Shown: positions 40,402-48,269, counted from the first letter of the stretch. The stretch is DNA of 64,000 bases from Actinomadura luzonensis (GCF_022664455.2 NZ_JAKRKC020000002.1:744001-808000); one strand, 5' to 3'. Notes: generated from the sequence alone by a model not told the origin. A program made the numbers and translations.

Positions 40402-41250
40402 CTAGCGGGGTCCGACGACGTGCTGGCGCTGGGTGCCGAGGCGGTCGATGCCGAGCTCCATGACGTCGCCTGGCTGGAGCCAGACGGGCGGGCGGTGGCC
40501 CATGCCGACGCCGGGCGGGGTGCCGGTGTTGATGAGGTCGCCGGGTTCGAGGACCATGAACTGGCTGAGGTGGTGCACGATGACGTACGGGTCGAAGATC
40601 ATGGTCTTGGTGGTGCCGGTCTGGCGGCGCACGCCGTTGACGTCGAGCCACAGGGCGAGGTCGGTGATGTCGGGGATCTCGTCGGGGGTGACCAGCCAGG
40701 GGCCGGCGGGGTTGAAGGTCTCGGCGGACTTGCCCTTGCTCCATTGGCCGCCGCGTTCCATCTGGAAGGCGCGTTCGCTGACGTCGTTGACCACGCAGTA
40801 GCCGGCGATGTGGTCGCGGGCCTGTTCCGGGGTGTCGAGGTAGGAGGTGCGGCGGCCGATGACGATGCCGAGCTCGACCTCCCAGTCGGTCTTGGTCGCG
40901 CCTCGGGGGATGCGCACGTCGTCGTGGGGGCCGATGAGGGTGTTGGGGGACTTGGTGAACAGGATGGGCTCGGCGGGGACGGGCTGGCCGGTCTCGGCGG
41001 CGTGGTCGCGGTAGTTCAGGCCGATGCACAGGATCTGGTGGGGGCGGGCGATGGGGGCGCCGACGCGTTCGCCGGCGAAGGTGCGGCGGGGGCGGGCGGC
41101 GATGGCGTCGGTGAGCAGGGCGGGGCCGCCGGCGGCGAAGAAGCGCTCGTCGAAGTCGGGGGTGAGGTCGGAGACGTCGACGTAGTGGGTGTCGTCGAGG
41201 CGGACGACGGGCTTCTCGGCGCCGGGCGCGCCGATGCGCATGAGGTGCAT
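40402..41250 (-). CDS. Fumarylacetoacetate hydrolase family protein
   Basis: 282 residues. FAH fold with ILCIGLNYRDHAAETGQPVP, PILFTKSPNTLIGPHDDV, metal ligands in DWEVELGIVIGRR, and GTPPGVGMG near the end. The family includes 2-keto-3-deoxy-sugar-acid dehydratases and 2,4-diketo-3-deoxy-L-fuconate/rhamnonate hydrolases that give pyruvate plus lactate; the FAD/Fe-S dehydrogenase next door fits that. GAAAGAGA lies before the ATG. An enolase-superfamily dehydratase expected in such pathways is not in the window. Confidence 0.9.
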   Translation of the reverse strand: MHLMRIGAPGAEKPVVRLDDTHYVDVSDLTPDFDERFFAAGGPALLTDAIAARPRRTFAGERVGAPIARPHQILCIGLNYRDHAAETGQPVPAEPILFTKSPNTLIGPHDDVRIPRGATKTDWEVELGIVIGRRTSYLDTPEQARDHIAGYCVVNDVSERAFQMERGGQWSKGKSAETFNPAGPWLVTPDEIPDITDLALWLDVNGVRRQTGTTKTMIFDPYVIVHHLSQFMVLEPGDLINTGTPPGVGMGHRPPVWLQPGDVMELGIDRLGTQRQHVVGPR

Positions 41251-41261
41251 GGGTGTCTCTT

Positions 41262-42125
41262 TCAGAAGGGGTTCCAGTAGGGCGTGGGCAGGCCGCGCAC
41301 GCCGACCTCGGCGGTGAACAGGCGGCCGTCGCCGGGGCCCGGATCGGGCAGATCCTGGGTGGCGGTGGTGATGACGAGCACGTCGAGGTCCGGCCCGGCG
41401 AAGACCGGGCAGGAGGTGTGCGCCGCGCCGGTCTCGACGACGGCCAGCAGCTCGCCGCGCGGGGTGCGGCACTCGACCCGGCCGAGCCCCCAGTTGGCGA
41501 TCCACAGGTTGCCCTCGGCGTCGGCGCACATGCCGTCGGGCAGGCCCTCGGTGATCCGGAACGCCTCCCGGCGCGGGCCGGTCCGCCCGGTCTCCGCGTC
41601 GTAGTCGCGCACCCAGACGACGCCGGGCATCGTGTCGACGCTGTAGAGGCGGTCGCCGATCCAGGCCAGGCCGTTGGACAGGACCAGGTCGGTGTCGAGG
41701 TAGGTGACGCCGCCCGCGTCCAGGCGGGCCAGCACCTCCTGGCCGTGCCGGCCGTCCTGGGCGAGGCTGCCGACCAGGAACCGGCCGGCCGGGTCCACGG
41801 CGCCGTCGTTGAGCCGGCTGCGCGCGTCCAGCGGCAGCACCCGGGCCAGCTCGGCGCGGGCGCCGTCCGGGTCGAGGCGGGTGAGGGTGTGCCGCTCGGC
41901 CACGATCAGCGTGCCGTCGGCGGCGACGGCGACCGCGCCCACGGTGGAGCCGAAGTCGTGCCGCGCGGTGGGGGTGACCTGGCCGGTGCCCGGGTCGAGC
42001 CGGCCCTCGTGCACGGCGCCGGCGGTGATGTCCACCCACAGCAGGCGTTCGCGGGCGGCGTCCCACACCGGGCCCTCGCCGAGGGCGTGCACGCCGGCCG
42101 AGGCCGGGACGGCGGTGAAGGTCAC
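41262..42125 (-). CDS. SMP-30/gluconolactonase-family lactonase
   Basis: 287 residues, six-bladed propeller: HALGEGPVWDAARERLLWVDI (first metal Glu), RLNDGAVDPAGRFLVGSL, LVLSNGLAWIGDRLYSVDT, PDGMCADAEGNLWIANWG (Asn/Asp metal ligands). It opens sugar lactones to aldonic acids. The GTG start overlaps the upstream IclR stop (GTGA) and has AGGAGAGGA before it. With FAH and dehydrogenases this gives an oxidative, non-phosphorylated sugar route. Confidence 0.9.
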   Translation of the reverse strand: MTFTAVPASAGVHALGEGPVWDAARERLLWVDITAGAVHEGRLDPGTGQVTPTARHDFGSTVGAVAVAADGTLIVAERHTLTRLDPDGARAELARVLPLDARSRLNDGAVDPAGRFLVGSLAQDGRHGQEVLARLDAGGVTYLDTDLVLSNGLAWIGDRLYSVDTMPGVVWVRDYDAETGRTGPRREAFRITEGLPDGMCADAEGNLWIANWGLGRVECRTPRGELLAVVETGAAHTSCPVFAGPDLDVLVITTATQDLPDPGPGDGRLFTAEVGVRGLPTPYWNPF

Positions 42126-42907
42126 GAAGGGTCCTCTCCTGAGACGATGGCCAGGATGGCGGGCAGGTCGTCGACGAGCGCGCGCAGCGGCGTGCGGTAG
42201 GCCAGGCCGCTGATGCTGATCGCGCCGCTCGGGCTCGTCGGCGAGGTCAGGTACGCCGGCACGGCCAGGCAGTTGACGCCCGGCTCGTTCTCCTGGTCGT
42301 CCACGGCGTAGCCCCGCTCGCGGACCCGGGCCAGCTCGGCGTGCAGCTCCCCGGCGGTGCCGATGGAGCGCTCGGTGGGCCGCTCCAGCGTCCGGCCGGC
42401 CGCCCAGGCGGCGACGGCGTCCTCGTCGGGCAGCGCGTGGGCCAGCAGCACCTTGCCGACGGCGGTGCAGTGCGCCGGGTTGCGCCCGCCCACCACGGAC
42501 GTCAGCCGCACCGCCCCCATCGGCGGGTCCAGCTTGGACCGGTAAACGACCGAGGCGCCCTCCAGCACAGCGTAGTGCACGGTCTCGCCGTGCCGCTCGC
42601 ACAGGGCCTTGAGCATCGGCGTCACGCGGACGTGGTCCGGCCGCGCCTCGTGGTGCGCGAAGGCCATCCGCAGGAACTCGTCGCCCAGCACGTAGCGGCC
42701 GTGGCCGTGCTGCGCGGCGAAGCCGGCCCGGCGCAGCGAGGCCAGCGCACGGTGCACGGTCGGTTTCGGGCTGGCCACGGCGCGCGCCATCTCCTCCAGT
42801 CCGATGCCGTCAGGGTGGCGGGCCAGCTCGGCCAGGACCGCGAGCACGCGGTCGGAGCCGACGAGCCGGGGCTCGGCGGCCGGGTCGAAGGGGGTCTGTG
42901 CCGACAC
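42122..42907 (-). CDS. IclR-family transcriptional regulator (copy 2)
   Basis: 261 residues with the IclR winged helix (LVGSDRVLAVLAELARHPDGIGLEEMARAVASPKPTVHRALASLRRAGF) and effector domain (ASVVYRSKLDPPMGAVRLTSVVGGRNPAHCTAVGKVLLA). It is clearly paralogous to copy 1 (shared GGRNxAHCTxVGKxLLA and DQENEPGVN/EENEPGVR segments). First gene of the lactonase/FAH/dehydrogenase operon. Upstream are CGTTCCG boxes at 42907 and 42927. Its role could be repressor of its own operon, while copy 1 controls the importer. Confidence 0.93.
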   Translation of the reverse strand: MSAQTPFDPAAEPRLVGSDRVLAVLAELARHPDGIGLEEMARAVASPKPTVHRALASLRRAGFAAQHGHGRYVLGDEFLRMAFAHHEARPDHVRVTPMLKALCERHGETVHYAVLEGASVVYRSKLDPPMGAVRLTSVVGGRNPAHCTAVGKVLLAHALPDEDAVAAWAAGRTLERPTERSIGTAGELHAELARVRERGYAVDDQENEPGVNCLAVPAYLTSPTSPSGAISISGLAYRTPLRALVDDLPAILAIVSGEDPS

Positions 42908-42990
42908 GTTCCGAAGATTAGACCATCGTTCCGCCTAACGAAAGTTCGCCACGCCTTTGACAACCTCCGGCGGGCCGACACAATAGATAT

Positions 42991-43404
42991 ATGAACAGTT
43001 CTTCAGATGGGAGTGTGTTGGCCGTGGACGGGTGCGCCGTCAGGGTCGTGGACGCCGACCGGGTGGCCGCCGTCACCGACCGCATGCCCGCCGTCCAGGA
43101 CCTCGCCGACACGGCCGACGTCTTCGGCCTGCTCTCGGACACCAACCGGCTGAAGCTGCTGGTCGCCCTGCTGGACGGCGAGCTGTGCGTGTGCGACCTC
43201 GCGGCGGTGACCGGGCAGAGCGAGTCCGCCGTCTCGCACGCCCTGCGGCTGCTGCGCGCGCACCGCATCGTCGCGGCCCGCCGCGCCGGCCGGATGGCGT
43301 ACTACCGGCTGGAGGACCCGCACGTGCGGATGCTGCTGGACCTGGCGCTCGCCCACACCGAGCACACCGACGCCATCCACCCCGAGCGCGAGGGCGACGG
43401 CTGA
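42991..43404 (+). CDS. ArsR/SmtB-family metal-sensing repressor (CadC-like)
   Basis: 137 residues from the ATG at 42991. The core ELCVCDLAAVTGQSESAVSHALRLLRAHRIVAARRAGRMAYYRLEDPHVRMLLDLALAHTEH aligns by eye with CadC, including the paired Cys of ELCVC and an N-terminal Cys (GCAVRVVDADRV), but the second N-terminal Cys of CadC is Val. C-terminal His residues (HTEH...IH) may form an alpha-5 zinc site. The ATG overlaps the operator; a GTG at 43024 with TGGGAG before it is the likelier start unless the mRNA is leaderless. Overlaps the CDF transporter gene (TGATG), its target. Confidence 0.9.
   Translation: MNSSSDGSVLAVDGCAVRVVDADRVAAVTDRMPAVQDLADTADVFGLLSDTNRLKLLVALLDGELCVCDLAAVTGQSESAVSHALRLLRAHRIVAARRAGRMAYYRLEDPHVRMLLDLALAHTEHTDAIHPEREGDG
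42992..43005. promoter_or_regulatory. ArsR/SmtB-type operator overlapping promoter and first ATG
   Basis: TGAA-CAGTTC-TTCA, the classic SmtB/CadC-type dyad core, in an AT-rich patch. A TTGACA -35 (42957-42962) with a CAATAG-like -10 eighteen bases on places the transcription start at about 42991, inside the operator. Confidence 0.65.
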
Positions 43405-44303
43405 TGGGCGCCGGGCACGGGCACGGGCACGCGGCGGGGCGGCACCGCTGGCGGCTGGCGCTGTCCTTCGCGCTGATCGGCTGCTTCTTCGTGGTCGAGC
43501 TGGTCTACGGCCTGGTCTCCGGCTCGCTGGCGCTGATGTCGGACGCCGGGCACATGGCCGCCGACGTCGTCACGCTCGGCGCGGCGCTGGTCGCCACCCG
43601 CATCGCCACCCGCCCCGACACCACCGGGCGGCGCAGCTACGGCTCCTACCGGGCCGAGGTGTTCGCCTCCCTGCTGGCCGTCGTGCTCATGCTGGGCGTC
43701 GCGCTCTACGTGGCCGCCGGGGCGATCGGTCGGATCGGCGGGCCCGCCGAGGTCTCCTCCGGGCCGATGCTCGTCGTCGGCGCCCTCGGCCTCGTCGTCA
43801 ACCTCGTCGCGCTGGCGCTGCTGCGCGCCGGCGCGCGCGAGAGCCTCAACGTCAAGGGCGCCTACCTGGAGGTGGTCGCCGACACCGCCGGGTCCGTGGG
43901 CGTCATCGTCGCGGGCTGGCTCGTCGCGGCGACCGGCCAGGCGCTCTGGGACACCGTGATCGCCCTCGCCATCGGCGTGTTCGTCGCCGTGCGGGCCGTC
44001 GCGCTCGGCCGGGAGGTCTTCGCCGTGCTCGGCCAGCACGTCCCGCAGGGGCTCGACGCCTCCGCCGTCGCCGCCGACCTGGCCGCCATCGAGGGCGTGC
44101 GCGACGTGCACGACCTGCACCTGTGGACGCTGACCTCCGGCATGAACGTCGCCACCGCCCACCTCGTCACCGCCGACCAGAAGGACCACCACGCCGTGCT
44201 GGACCAGGCCCGCGACCTGCTGCGCCGCCGCCACGGCGTCGCCCATGCCACCCTCCAGGTCGAGCCGCACGACCACACCGGCTGCGACGAGGTCGGCTGG
44301 TGA
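43404..44303 (+). CDS. Cation diffusion facilitator (CDF/ZnT-type) exporter
   Basis: 299 residues, six helices, His-rich N-terminus (GHGHGHAAGRHR) and C-terminus (EPHDHTGCDEVG). Motifs: SGSLALMSDAGHMAADVVTLG in helix 2 (metal-binding D and H-x3-D) and AYLEVVADTAGSVGVIVAGW in helix 5, then the cytoplasmic domain with VRDVHDLHLWTLTSGMNV. It exports Zn2+, Cd2+ or similar against protons. Co-transcribed with and presumably derepressed by the CadC-like regulator just upstream. Confidence 0.95.
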   Translation: MGAGHGHGHAAGRHRWRLALSFALIGCFFVVELVYGLVSGSLALMSDAGHMAADVVTLGAALVATRIATRPDTTGRRSYGSYRAEVFASLLAVVLMLGVALYVAAGAIGRIGGPAEVSSGPMLVVGALGLVVNLVALALLRAGARESLNVKGAYLEVVADTAGSVGVIVAGWLVAATGQALWDTVIALAIGVFVAVRAVALGREVFAVLGQHVPQGLDASAVAADLAAIEGVRDVHDLHLWTLTSGMNVATAHLVTADQKDHHAVLDQARDLLRRRHGVAHATLQVEPHDHTGCDEVGW

Positions 44304-44325
44304 CCGCCAGTGCGGTGAACCACGC

Positions 44326-44973
44326 ATGAGCGGCAGGACGAGGCGGCGCGACGAGCAAGTCAGCGCGACGCGGGAGGCGCTGCTGACCGCCGCCGAGCGG
44401 CTGTTCGCCGAGCGCGGCATGCACGCCGTCGGCAACCGGCAGATCAGCGAGGCCGCCGGGCAGGGCAACAACGCCGCCGTCAGCTACCACTTCGGCGCCA
44501 AGACCGACCTCGTCCGCGCCATCGCCCGCAGGCACGCCGAGCAGATCGAGGTCATCCGGGCGCGCATGACGGCCCGCATCGCCGGCTCCACCGACCTGCG
44601 CGACTGGGTGGCGTGCCTGGTCCGCCCGTTCACCGGGCACCTCGACGCGCTCGGCGGCCCCACCTGGTACGCCCGCTTCACCGCGCAGGTCATGGCCGAC
44701 CCCGCGCTCAGGGCGATCATGGTGGACGAGGCCCTGGTCGCCGCCCCCGTTCTCCGCTCGTTCCGCGACGGGCTGGCCGGGGCCCTGGCCGGCCTGCCGC
44801 CGCGGGTGCGGCGGGAACGCGTCCTCATGGCCAGGCACCTCGTCACGCAGATGTGCGCCGAGCGCGAGCGCGCCCTCGCCGCGCACGCCCCCACCTTCCA
44901 CCCCACCTGGGACGCCACCGCCGACAGCCTCGTCGAGGTGATCGTGGCGTTGTGCGAGGCGCCCGTCCGCTGA
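44326..44973 (+). CDS. TetR-family transcriptional regulator
   Basis: 215 residues: N-terminal TetR HTH (TREALLTAAERLFAERGMHAVGNRQISEAAGQGNNAAVSYHFGAKTDLVRAI) and a helical ligand domain. It begins 22 bp after the CDF gene with no clear ribosome site, so it may be read from the same message. The GNNAAVSYHFG recognition helix is seen in a widespread actinobacterial TetR group. Its target is unknown; the nearest convergent gene is the cytochrome P450. Confidence 0.88.
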   Translation: MSGRTRRRDEQVSATREALLTAAERLFAERGMHAVGNRQISEAAGQGNNAAVSYHFGAKTDLVRAIARRHAEQIEVIRARMTARIAGSTDLRDWVACLVRPFTGHLDALGGPTWYARFTAQVMADPALRAIMVDEALVAAPVLRSFRDGLAGALAGLPPRVRRERVLMARHLVTQMCAERERALAAHAPTFHPTWDATADSLVEVIVALCEAPVR

Positions 44974-45034
44974 CCTGCGCGCCCGCCCGGCGGGCCGAGG
45001 ACGGGTTCACCCACTGGTACGGGGACGGCTGACC

Positions 45035-46318
45035 TCAGCGCGGGTGGAACGCGGCCCGCAGGCCCGCCGGGGCCAGCCGCCCGGAGAACGCGGGCGCCGC
45101 CGCGGCCGCGCCCGGCGCTTCCACGCGGAACCGCTGGGCCAGGCGGGAGGCGGCGAGCGTGAGCTGGCGCAGCGCCGGCGCCGAGCCGAGGCAGTAGCGG
45201 GGCCCGGCTCCGAAGGGCAGGTACGTCCCGGGCGCCGGGCGGGCGTCGCGCCAGCGCGACGGGTCGAACTCCTCGGCCCGCGGCCACCAGCGCGGGTCCC
45301 GGTGGATCAGGTACGGCGTGCACAGCACCTCGTCGCCGGGGCGCAGCCGCCACGGGCCGAGGCCGGCCGGGACGCGGGCGATCCTGCTCATGGTCCACGC
45401 CGGGGGCGTCAGGCGCAGCGTCTCCCGGACGACCGCCTCGGCGAGCGGCAGCATCGCCCGCGGGGCCTGCTCCGGCGGCCCGGCCTCGGCGGCGAGGGCG
45501 GCGGCCAGCTCGGGACGGAGGGCCAGCTCGCGTACCAGGGAGGTCAGCGCCGCGGCCGGCACCCCGTGCCCGCCGACCAGCACCGACCACAGGGCGGCGG
45601 CCACCTCGCCGTCACTCAGGGCGGGCCGCGCGCCGAGCAACACCCCGAGCAGGTCCCGCGGCTGCGGGCCGGGGAGCGGGAAGTGCCCGGGTGCGGTGGC
45701 GCGGCGGGCGGTGATCAGCGCGGTCAGCGTCCCGGTGAGGCGGCGGTGGGCGCGCAGGAAGCGGCGGGTGCGCGGCAGCGGCAGCCAGGCGGGCAGCCGG
45801 AGCGCGGCCTCCTCGAACGGCAGCAGCGCAGCGTGCACCTCGGCGAGCAGCTCCGGGACGCCCGCCGCGTCCGGGCCGAGGCACAGCCCGGCGACGGCCC
45901 GCCCGGTGACGTCGAGCATCAGCGGCAGCACGTCGCTCTCCCGGCCCGCCGTCCGGCCGAGGACGTCGTCCAGGATCGCGACCGTCCGGGCGTCCGGCGC
46001 GGCGGCGGCGGCGCCGGTCAGCGCGGGCCGCAGGACGCGGCGCGCCCGCATCCACGACCGGACCGTCTCGTCCGCCTCGCGCGGCGCCACCCCTCCGGCG
46101 AACGGCGGCGGCTCCGTGACGTAGTCGCGGTTGGTCGCCGTCAGGACCTGGTGGGCGAGGCGCGGGTCGGCGGTGAGGACGGTCCGGCCGTCGAAGGAGA
46201 ACACGTCGCCGTGCTCACGGTGGTTCCGGCGCAGGAACGCGATCCGGTCCCGGTCGTAGTCGGCGACGTTGCCCAGCAGCCAGTGGCCGCGCGGGCCCGG
46301 CGGCCGTGCCGCGTCCAC
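45035..46318 (-). CDS. Cytochrome P450, probable RiPP-modifying enzyme
   Basis: 427 residues. Pro-rich hinge PPGPRGHWLLGN, ExxR (E299-T-L-R302), heme motif FGAGPRYCLG with Cys376. Unusual: the I-helix reads VGGHGVP (249-254) where most P450s have (A/G)GxD/E-T, so the acid-alcohol pair for O2 activation is missing. There is no membrane anchor. The GTG start has no ribosome site but lies 12 nt after the stop of a 28-residue aromatic peptide gene, which implies translational coupling. I infer it cross-links Tyr/Trp/His side chains of that peptide, as in atropopeptide and biarylitide pathways; no redox partner is adjacent. Confidence 0.9.
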   Translation of the reverse strand: MDAARPPGPRGHWLLGNVADYDRDRIAFLRRNHREHGDVFSFDGRTVLTADPRLAHQVLTATNRDYVTEPPPFAGGVAPREADETVRSWMRARRVLRPALTGAAAAAPDARTVAILDDVLGRTAGRESDVLPLMLDVTGRAVAGLCLGPDAAGVPELLAEVHAALLPFEEAALRLPAWLPLPRTRRFLRAHRRLTGTLTALITARRATAPGHFPLPGPQPRDLLGVLLGARPALSDGEVAAALWSVLVGGHGVPAAALTSLVRELALRPELAAALAAEAGPPEQAPRAMLPLAEAVVRETLRLTPPAWTMSRIARVPAGLGPWRLRPGDEVLCTPYLIHRDPRWWPRAEEFDPSRWRDARPAPGTYLPFGAGPRYCLGSAPALRQLTLAASRLAQRFRVEAPGAAAAAPAFSGRLAPAGLRAAFHPR

Positions 46319-46330
46319 GGGCGGGGCCGG

Positions 46331-46417
46331 TTACTTGTCGTAGTGGTAGGGCCAGTAGGGGTACTTGCCGCCGACGCGGGACCTGCCGAACAGGCGGGCG
46401 GTCACCTGGCGCAACAC
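46331..46417 (-). CDS. Candidate RiPP precursor peptide with aromatic C-terminal core
   Basis: A 28-residue ORF (GTG at 46417, TAA at 46331). The basic leader (VLRQVTARLFGRSR) is followed by VGG and the aromatic segment KYPYWPYHYDK: four Tyr, one Trp, one His and two Pro in eleven residues. TGAGGAC lies eight bases before the GTG; a GTG at 46423 is an alternative. The peptide immediately precedes a P450 and has its own promoter. Precursors of this size with aromatic C-terminal cores and an adjacent P450 are typical of P450-cyclised RiPPs, but this core does not match any I know. Confidence 0.6.
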   Translation of the reverse strand: MLRQVTARLFGRSRVGGKYPYWPYHYDK

Positions 46418-46459
46418 TCGCACGTCCTCACCATCCTCGTTGATCGAGCCGGATGACGT

Positions 46460-46489
46460 GACTATCGCTCACGTCCGCCGCCCGGTCAA
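46460..46489 (-). promoter_or_regulatory. Predicted housekeeping promoter of the peptide-P450 operon
   Basis: On the minus strand TTGACC (46489-46484) and GATAGT (46466-46461) are 17 bp apart. The start would be near 46453, giving a leader of about 36 nt before the peptide GTG. Confidence 0.55.
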
Positions 46490-46519
46490 TCGACGCCGGC
46501 GGGCGGTCCCGGGCGGAGG

Positions 46520-47422
46520 TCAGGGGAGGGCCGGCACGACGGGCGGGGTGTTCGTCCAGCCTGCCTCGGCCATCGTCGCGACGTACGTCTTCGGCCACAG
46601 CACCTCGCCGCCGTGCGTGAGCTTCTGCTCCCGGGCCAGCAGCGTCATCCGCCCGGTGTCGACGACCAGCCGCAGCCGGACCACGGTCGCGCCGGCGCCC
46701 TTCCCGTCCGTGCGGCTGGTCACCACGGCCGTGCCCGGCCTGCCGAGCCCGTCCTCGGCGGCGCCGTCCGCGCGCACGCCCGGCAGCGTCAGCAGCGCCC
46801 GGTACGCCGCCGCGCGGACCTCCTGCGGCGCGGGCAGGGAGTGCAGGAGCTCCGGCAGGACGCCGGCGAGCCATGCGCCGACGGACTCGTCCGGCACCCG
46901 GGACGTCCGCGCCGCCTCGGTGAGCCACGCCTTCAGCCGGTCCGGGTCGGCGGGCAGGCGCTGCACCTCGTCGTAGGTCAGCCGCTGCCCGCCCAGCAGG
47001 TACTCGTCCCGGGCGGGCTGCTCGCGCAGCGTGCCCCGCGCGGGCCGCGCGGACAGCTTCACGCTCCTGCCGTCCGTCGTCTCCCGCCACGTGCCGGGGG
47101 AGCCGTCGCGCTGCCACGCCTTCCGGTCGGCGGCGGTCCGCGGCGCGACCCCGAGGTCCCGCACGCCGTACCACCACCGGCCGCCGGGCGCGTGCCACTC
47201 CTCGAAGACCCGCCGCTGCACCAGCAGGTACGTGTCGCTCTTCGGGCCGAACGTCCAGGGCAGGACGGTCTCCGTCAGCTCCCTGGTGTGCCAGTAGGCG
47301 CCCTGCGGGGGCGTGGCGGCGGCCGGCCCGCTCAGGGCGGCGGCGCCGACGGCCAGGGCGGCGGCGAGCGCGGCCGGCGCGGTCGCGCGCTTGCGGATGC
47401 GTGTCGAAGGATTGAGGTTCAC
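46520..47422 (-). CDS. CU044_5270-family secreted/membrane protein
   Basis: 300 residues. A basic N-terminus (TRIRKRATAPAAL) and one hydrophobic segment (AALAAALAVGAAALSGPAAA) suggest export. The rest (EYLLGGQRLTYDEVQRLPADPDRLKAWLTEAA..., LLHSLPAPQEVRAAAYRALLTLPGVR, LLAREQKL) matches the CU044_5270 group, found next to ECF sigma factors in actinomycetes; function is unknown. The GTG at 47422 is used; the ribosome site is weak. It diverges from an ECF sigma gene, the usual partner. Confidence 0.8.
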   Translation of the reverse strand: MNLNPSTRIRKRATAPAALAAALAVGAAALSGPAAATPPQGAYWHTRELTETVLPWTFGPKSDTYLLVQRRVFEEWHAPGGRWWYGVRDLGVAPRTAADRKAWQRDGSPGTWRETTDGRSVKLSARPARGTLREQPARDEYLLGGQRLTYDEVQRLPADPDRLKAWLTEAARTSRVPDESVGAWLAGVLPELLHSLPAPQEVRAAAYRALLTLPGVRADGAAEDGLGRPGTAVVTSRTDGKGAGATVVRLRLVVDTGRMTLLAREQKLTHGGEVLWPKTYVATMAEAGWTNTPPVVPALP

Positions 47423-47536
47423 GACCGTCCATACGCCCGGCGGGCCCGCGAGGTTGCCCGCGCGCGATGATCCGTGCGCGGGCAACCCCGGCGCGGGCCC
47501 GGGCGTATGAGGAGGTGTGAAATCGGACGGACACCC

Positions 47537-48046
47537 GTGAACGGCGGGGAACACGACTTCGGCGCCTTCGTGGCCGCGCGCGCCACGAGCCTGCTACGGA
47601 CCGCCTACCTGGCCTGCGGCGACGAGACGGAGGCCGAGGACCTGCTGCAGACGGCCCTGGAGCGCACCTACCGCAACTGGGACCGGATCCGGCACGACAG
47701 CCCGGAGCCGTACGTGCGGCGCGTGATCGTCAACGCCGCCATCAGCCGCGCCCGCCGCCGCGCGATCCTCAGCATCGTCCCGACGCACAGCCCGCCTGAG
47801 ACGCCCGCCGGCGCGGTCGACGCCGACCTGCGGCACGTGCTGATGGAGGCGTTGCGCGCCCTGCCGCCCCGGCAGCGCGCCGTGGTCGTGCTGCGGTACT
47901 GGGAGGACCTGAGCGAGACACAGACCGCCGAGGTGCTGGGCTGCTCGACCGGCACGGTCAAGAGCCAGGCGTCCAAGGCCATGGCCAAGCTCCGCGCGGC
48001 GCTCGGCCGGAAGACGGAAGGAGTGATCGGCAATGCCCGCGCTTGA
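47537..48046 (+). CDS. ECF sigma factor, SigE-family (SigE/RpoE-like, actinobacterial)
   Basis: 169 residues from the GTG at 47537: region 2 (FGAFVAARATSLLRTAYLACGDETEAEDLLQTALERTYRNW) and region 4 (LMEALRALPPRQRAVVVLRYWEDLSETQTAEVLGCSTGTVKSQASKAMAKL). The start is uncertain: GGAGG at 47511-47515 is 21 bases upstream, and an ATG at 47507 is the other option. Overlaps the next gene by 14 bp, whose product is anti-sigma-like. Typical three-part unit with a CU044_5270 protein. Confidence 0.9.
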   Translation: MNGGEHDFGAFVAARATSLLRTAYLACGDETEAEDLLQTALERTYRNWDRIRHDSPEPYVRRVIVNAAISRARRRAILSIVPTHSPPETPAGAVDADLRHVLMEALRALPPRQRAVVVLRYWEDLSETQTAEVLGCSTGTVKSQASKAMAKLRAALGRKTEGVIGNARA

Positions 48047-48269
48047 GGACGAGATCCGGCGGCTCATGACGGAGGAGACCGCCCGGCTGCACGCCGCGCC
48101 CGACCTGGTGGAGCGGGTGACCCGCCGCTCGCGGGCCGCGCGGCGGGGCAGGATCGCGGCGCTGGCCGCGGCGGCGGCGGTCGTGACGGCCGCCGGGCCC
48201 GCCGCCTGGCTCGCCACCGCCCCGGCGGCACGGTCGCCGGCCCGCCCGCCGCCACCCGGTCCGCCGTGA
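48033..48269 (+). CDS. Anti-sigma-like membrane protein, N-terminal part (possibly frameshifted)
   Basis: 78 residues: a short cytosolic N-terminus (LEDEIRRLMTEETARLHAAPDLVERVTRRSRAARRGR) and one membrane helix (IAALAAAAAVVTAAGPAAWLATA), then a Pro-rich tail ending at TGA. AAGGAG precedes the ATG. In homologous loci a single protein has this N-terminal part followed by an extracellular domain; here that domain is in the next frame (48266), joined by a GTGA overlap. Either a real two-gene arrangement or a single-base frameshift. Confidence 0.75.
   Translation: MPALEDEIRRLMTEETARLHAAPDLVERVTRRSRAARRGRIAALAAAAAVVTAAGPAAWLATAPAARSPARPPPPGPP

Noticed and set aside
37573..41280. A 1,235-codon open frame on the plus strand
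   Set aside because: Antisense to the FAD/Fe-S dehydrogenase and FAH genes; composition is that of a shadow and no ribosome site or domain is present.
44955..45032. A 25-residue + strand ORF ending DGFTHWYGDG, near the P450, as a second RiPP precursor
   Set aside because: It overlaps the end of the tetR gene, converges on rather than leads into the P450, and has only a weak, distant purine-rich stretch; probably chance, though the aromatic end is curious.
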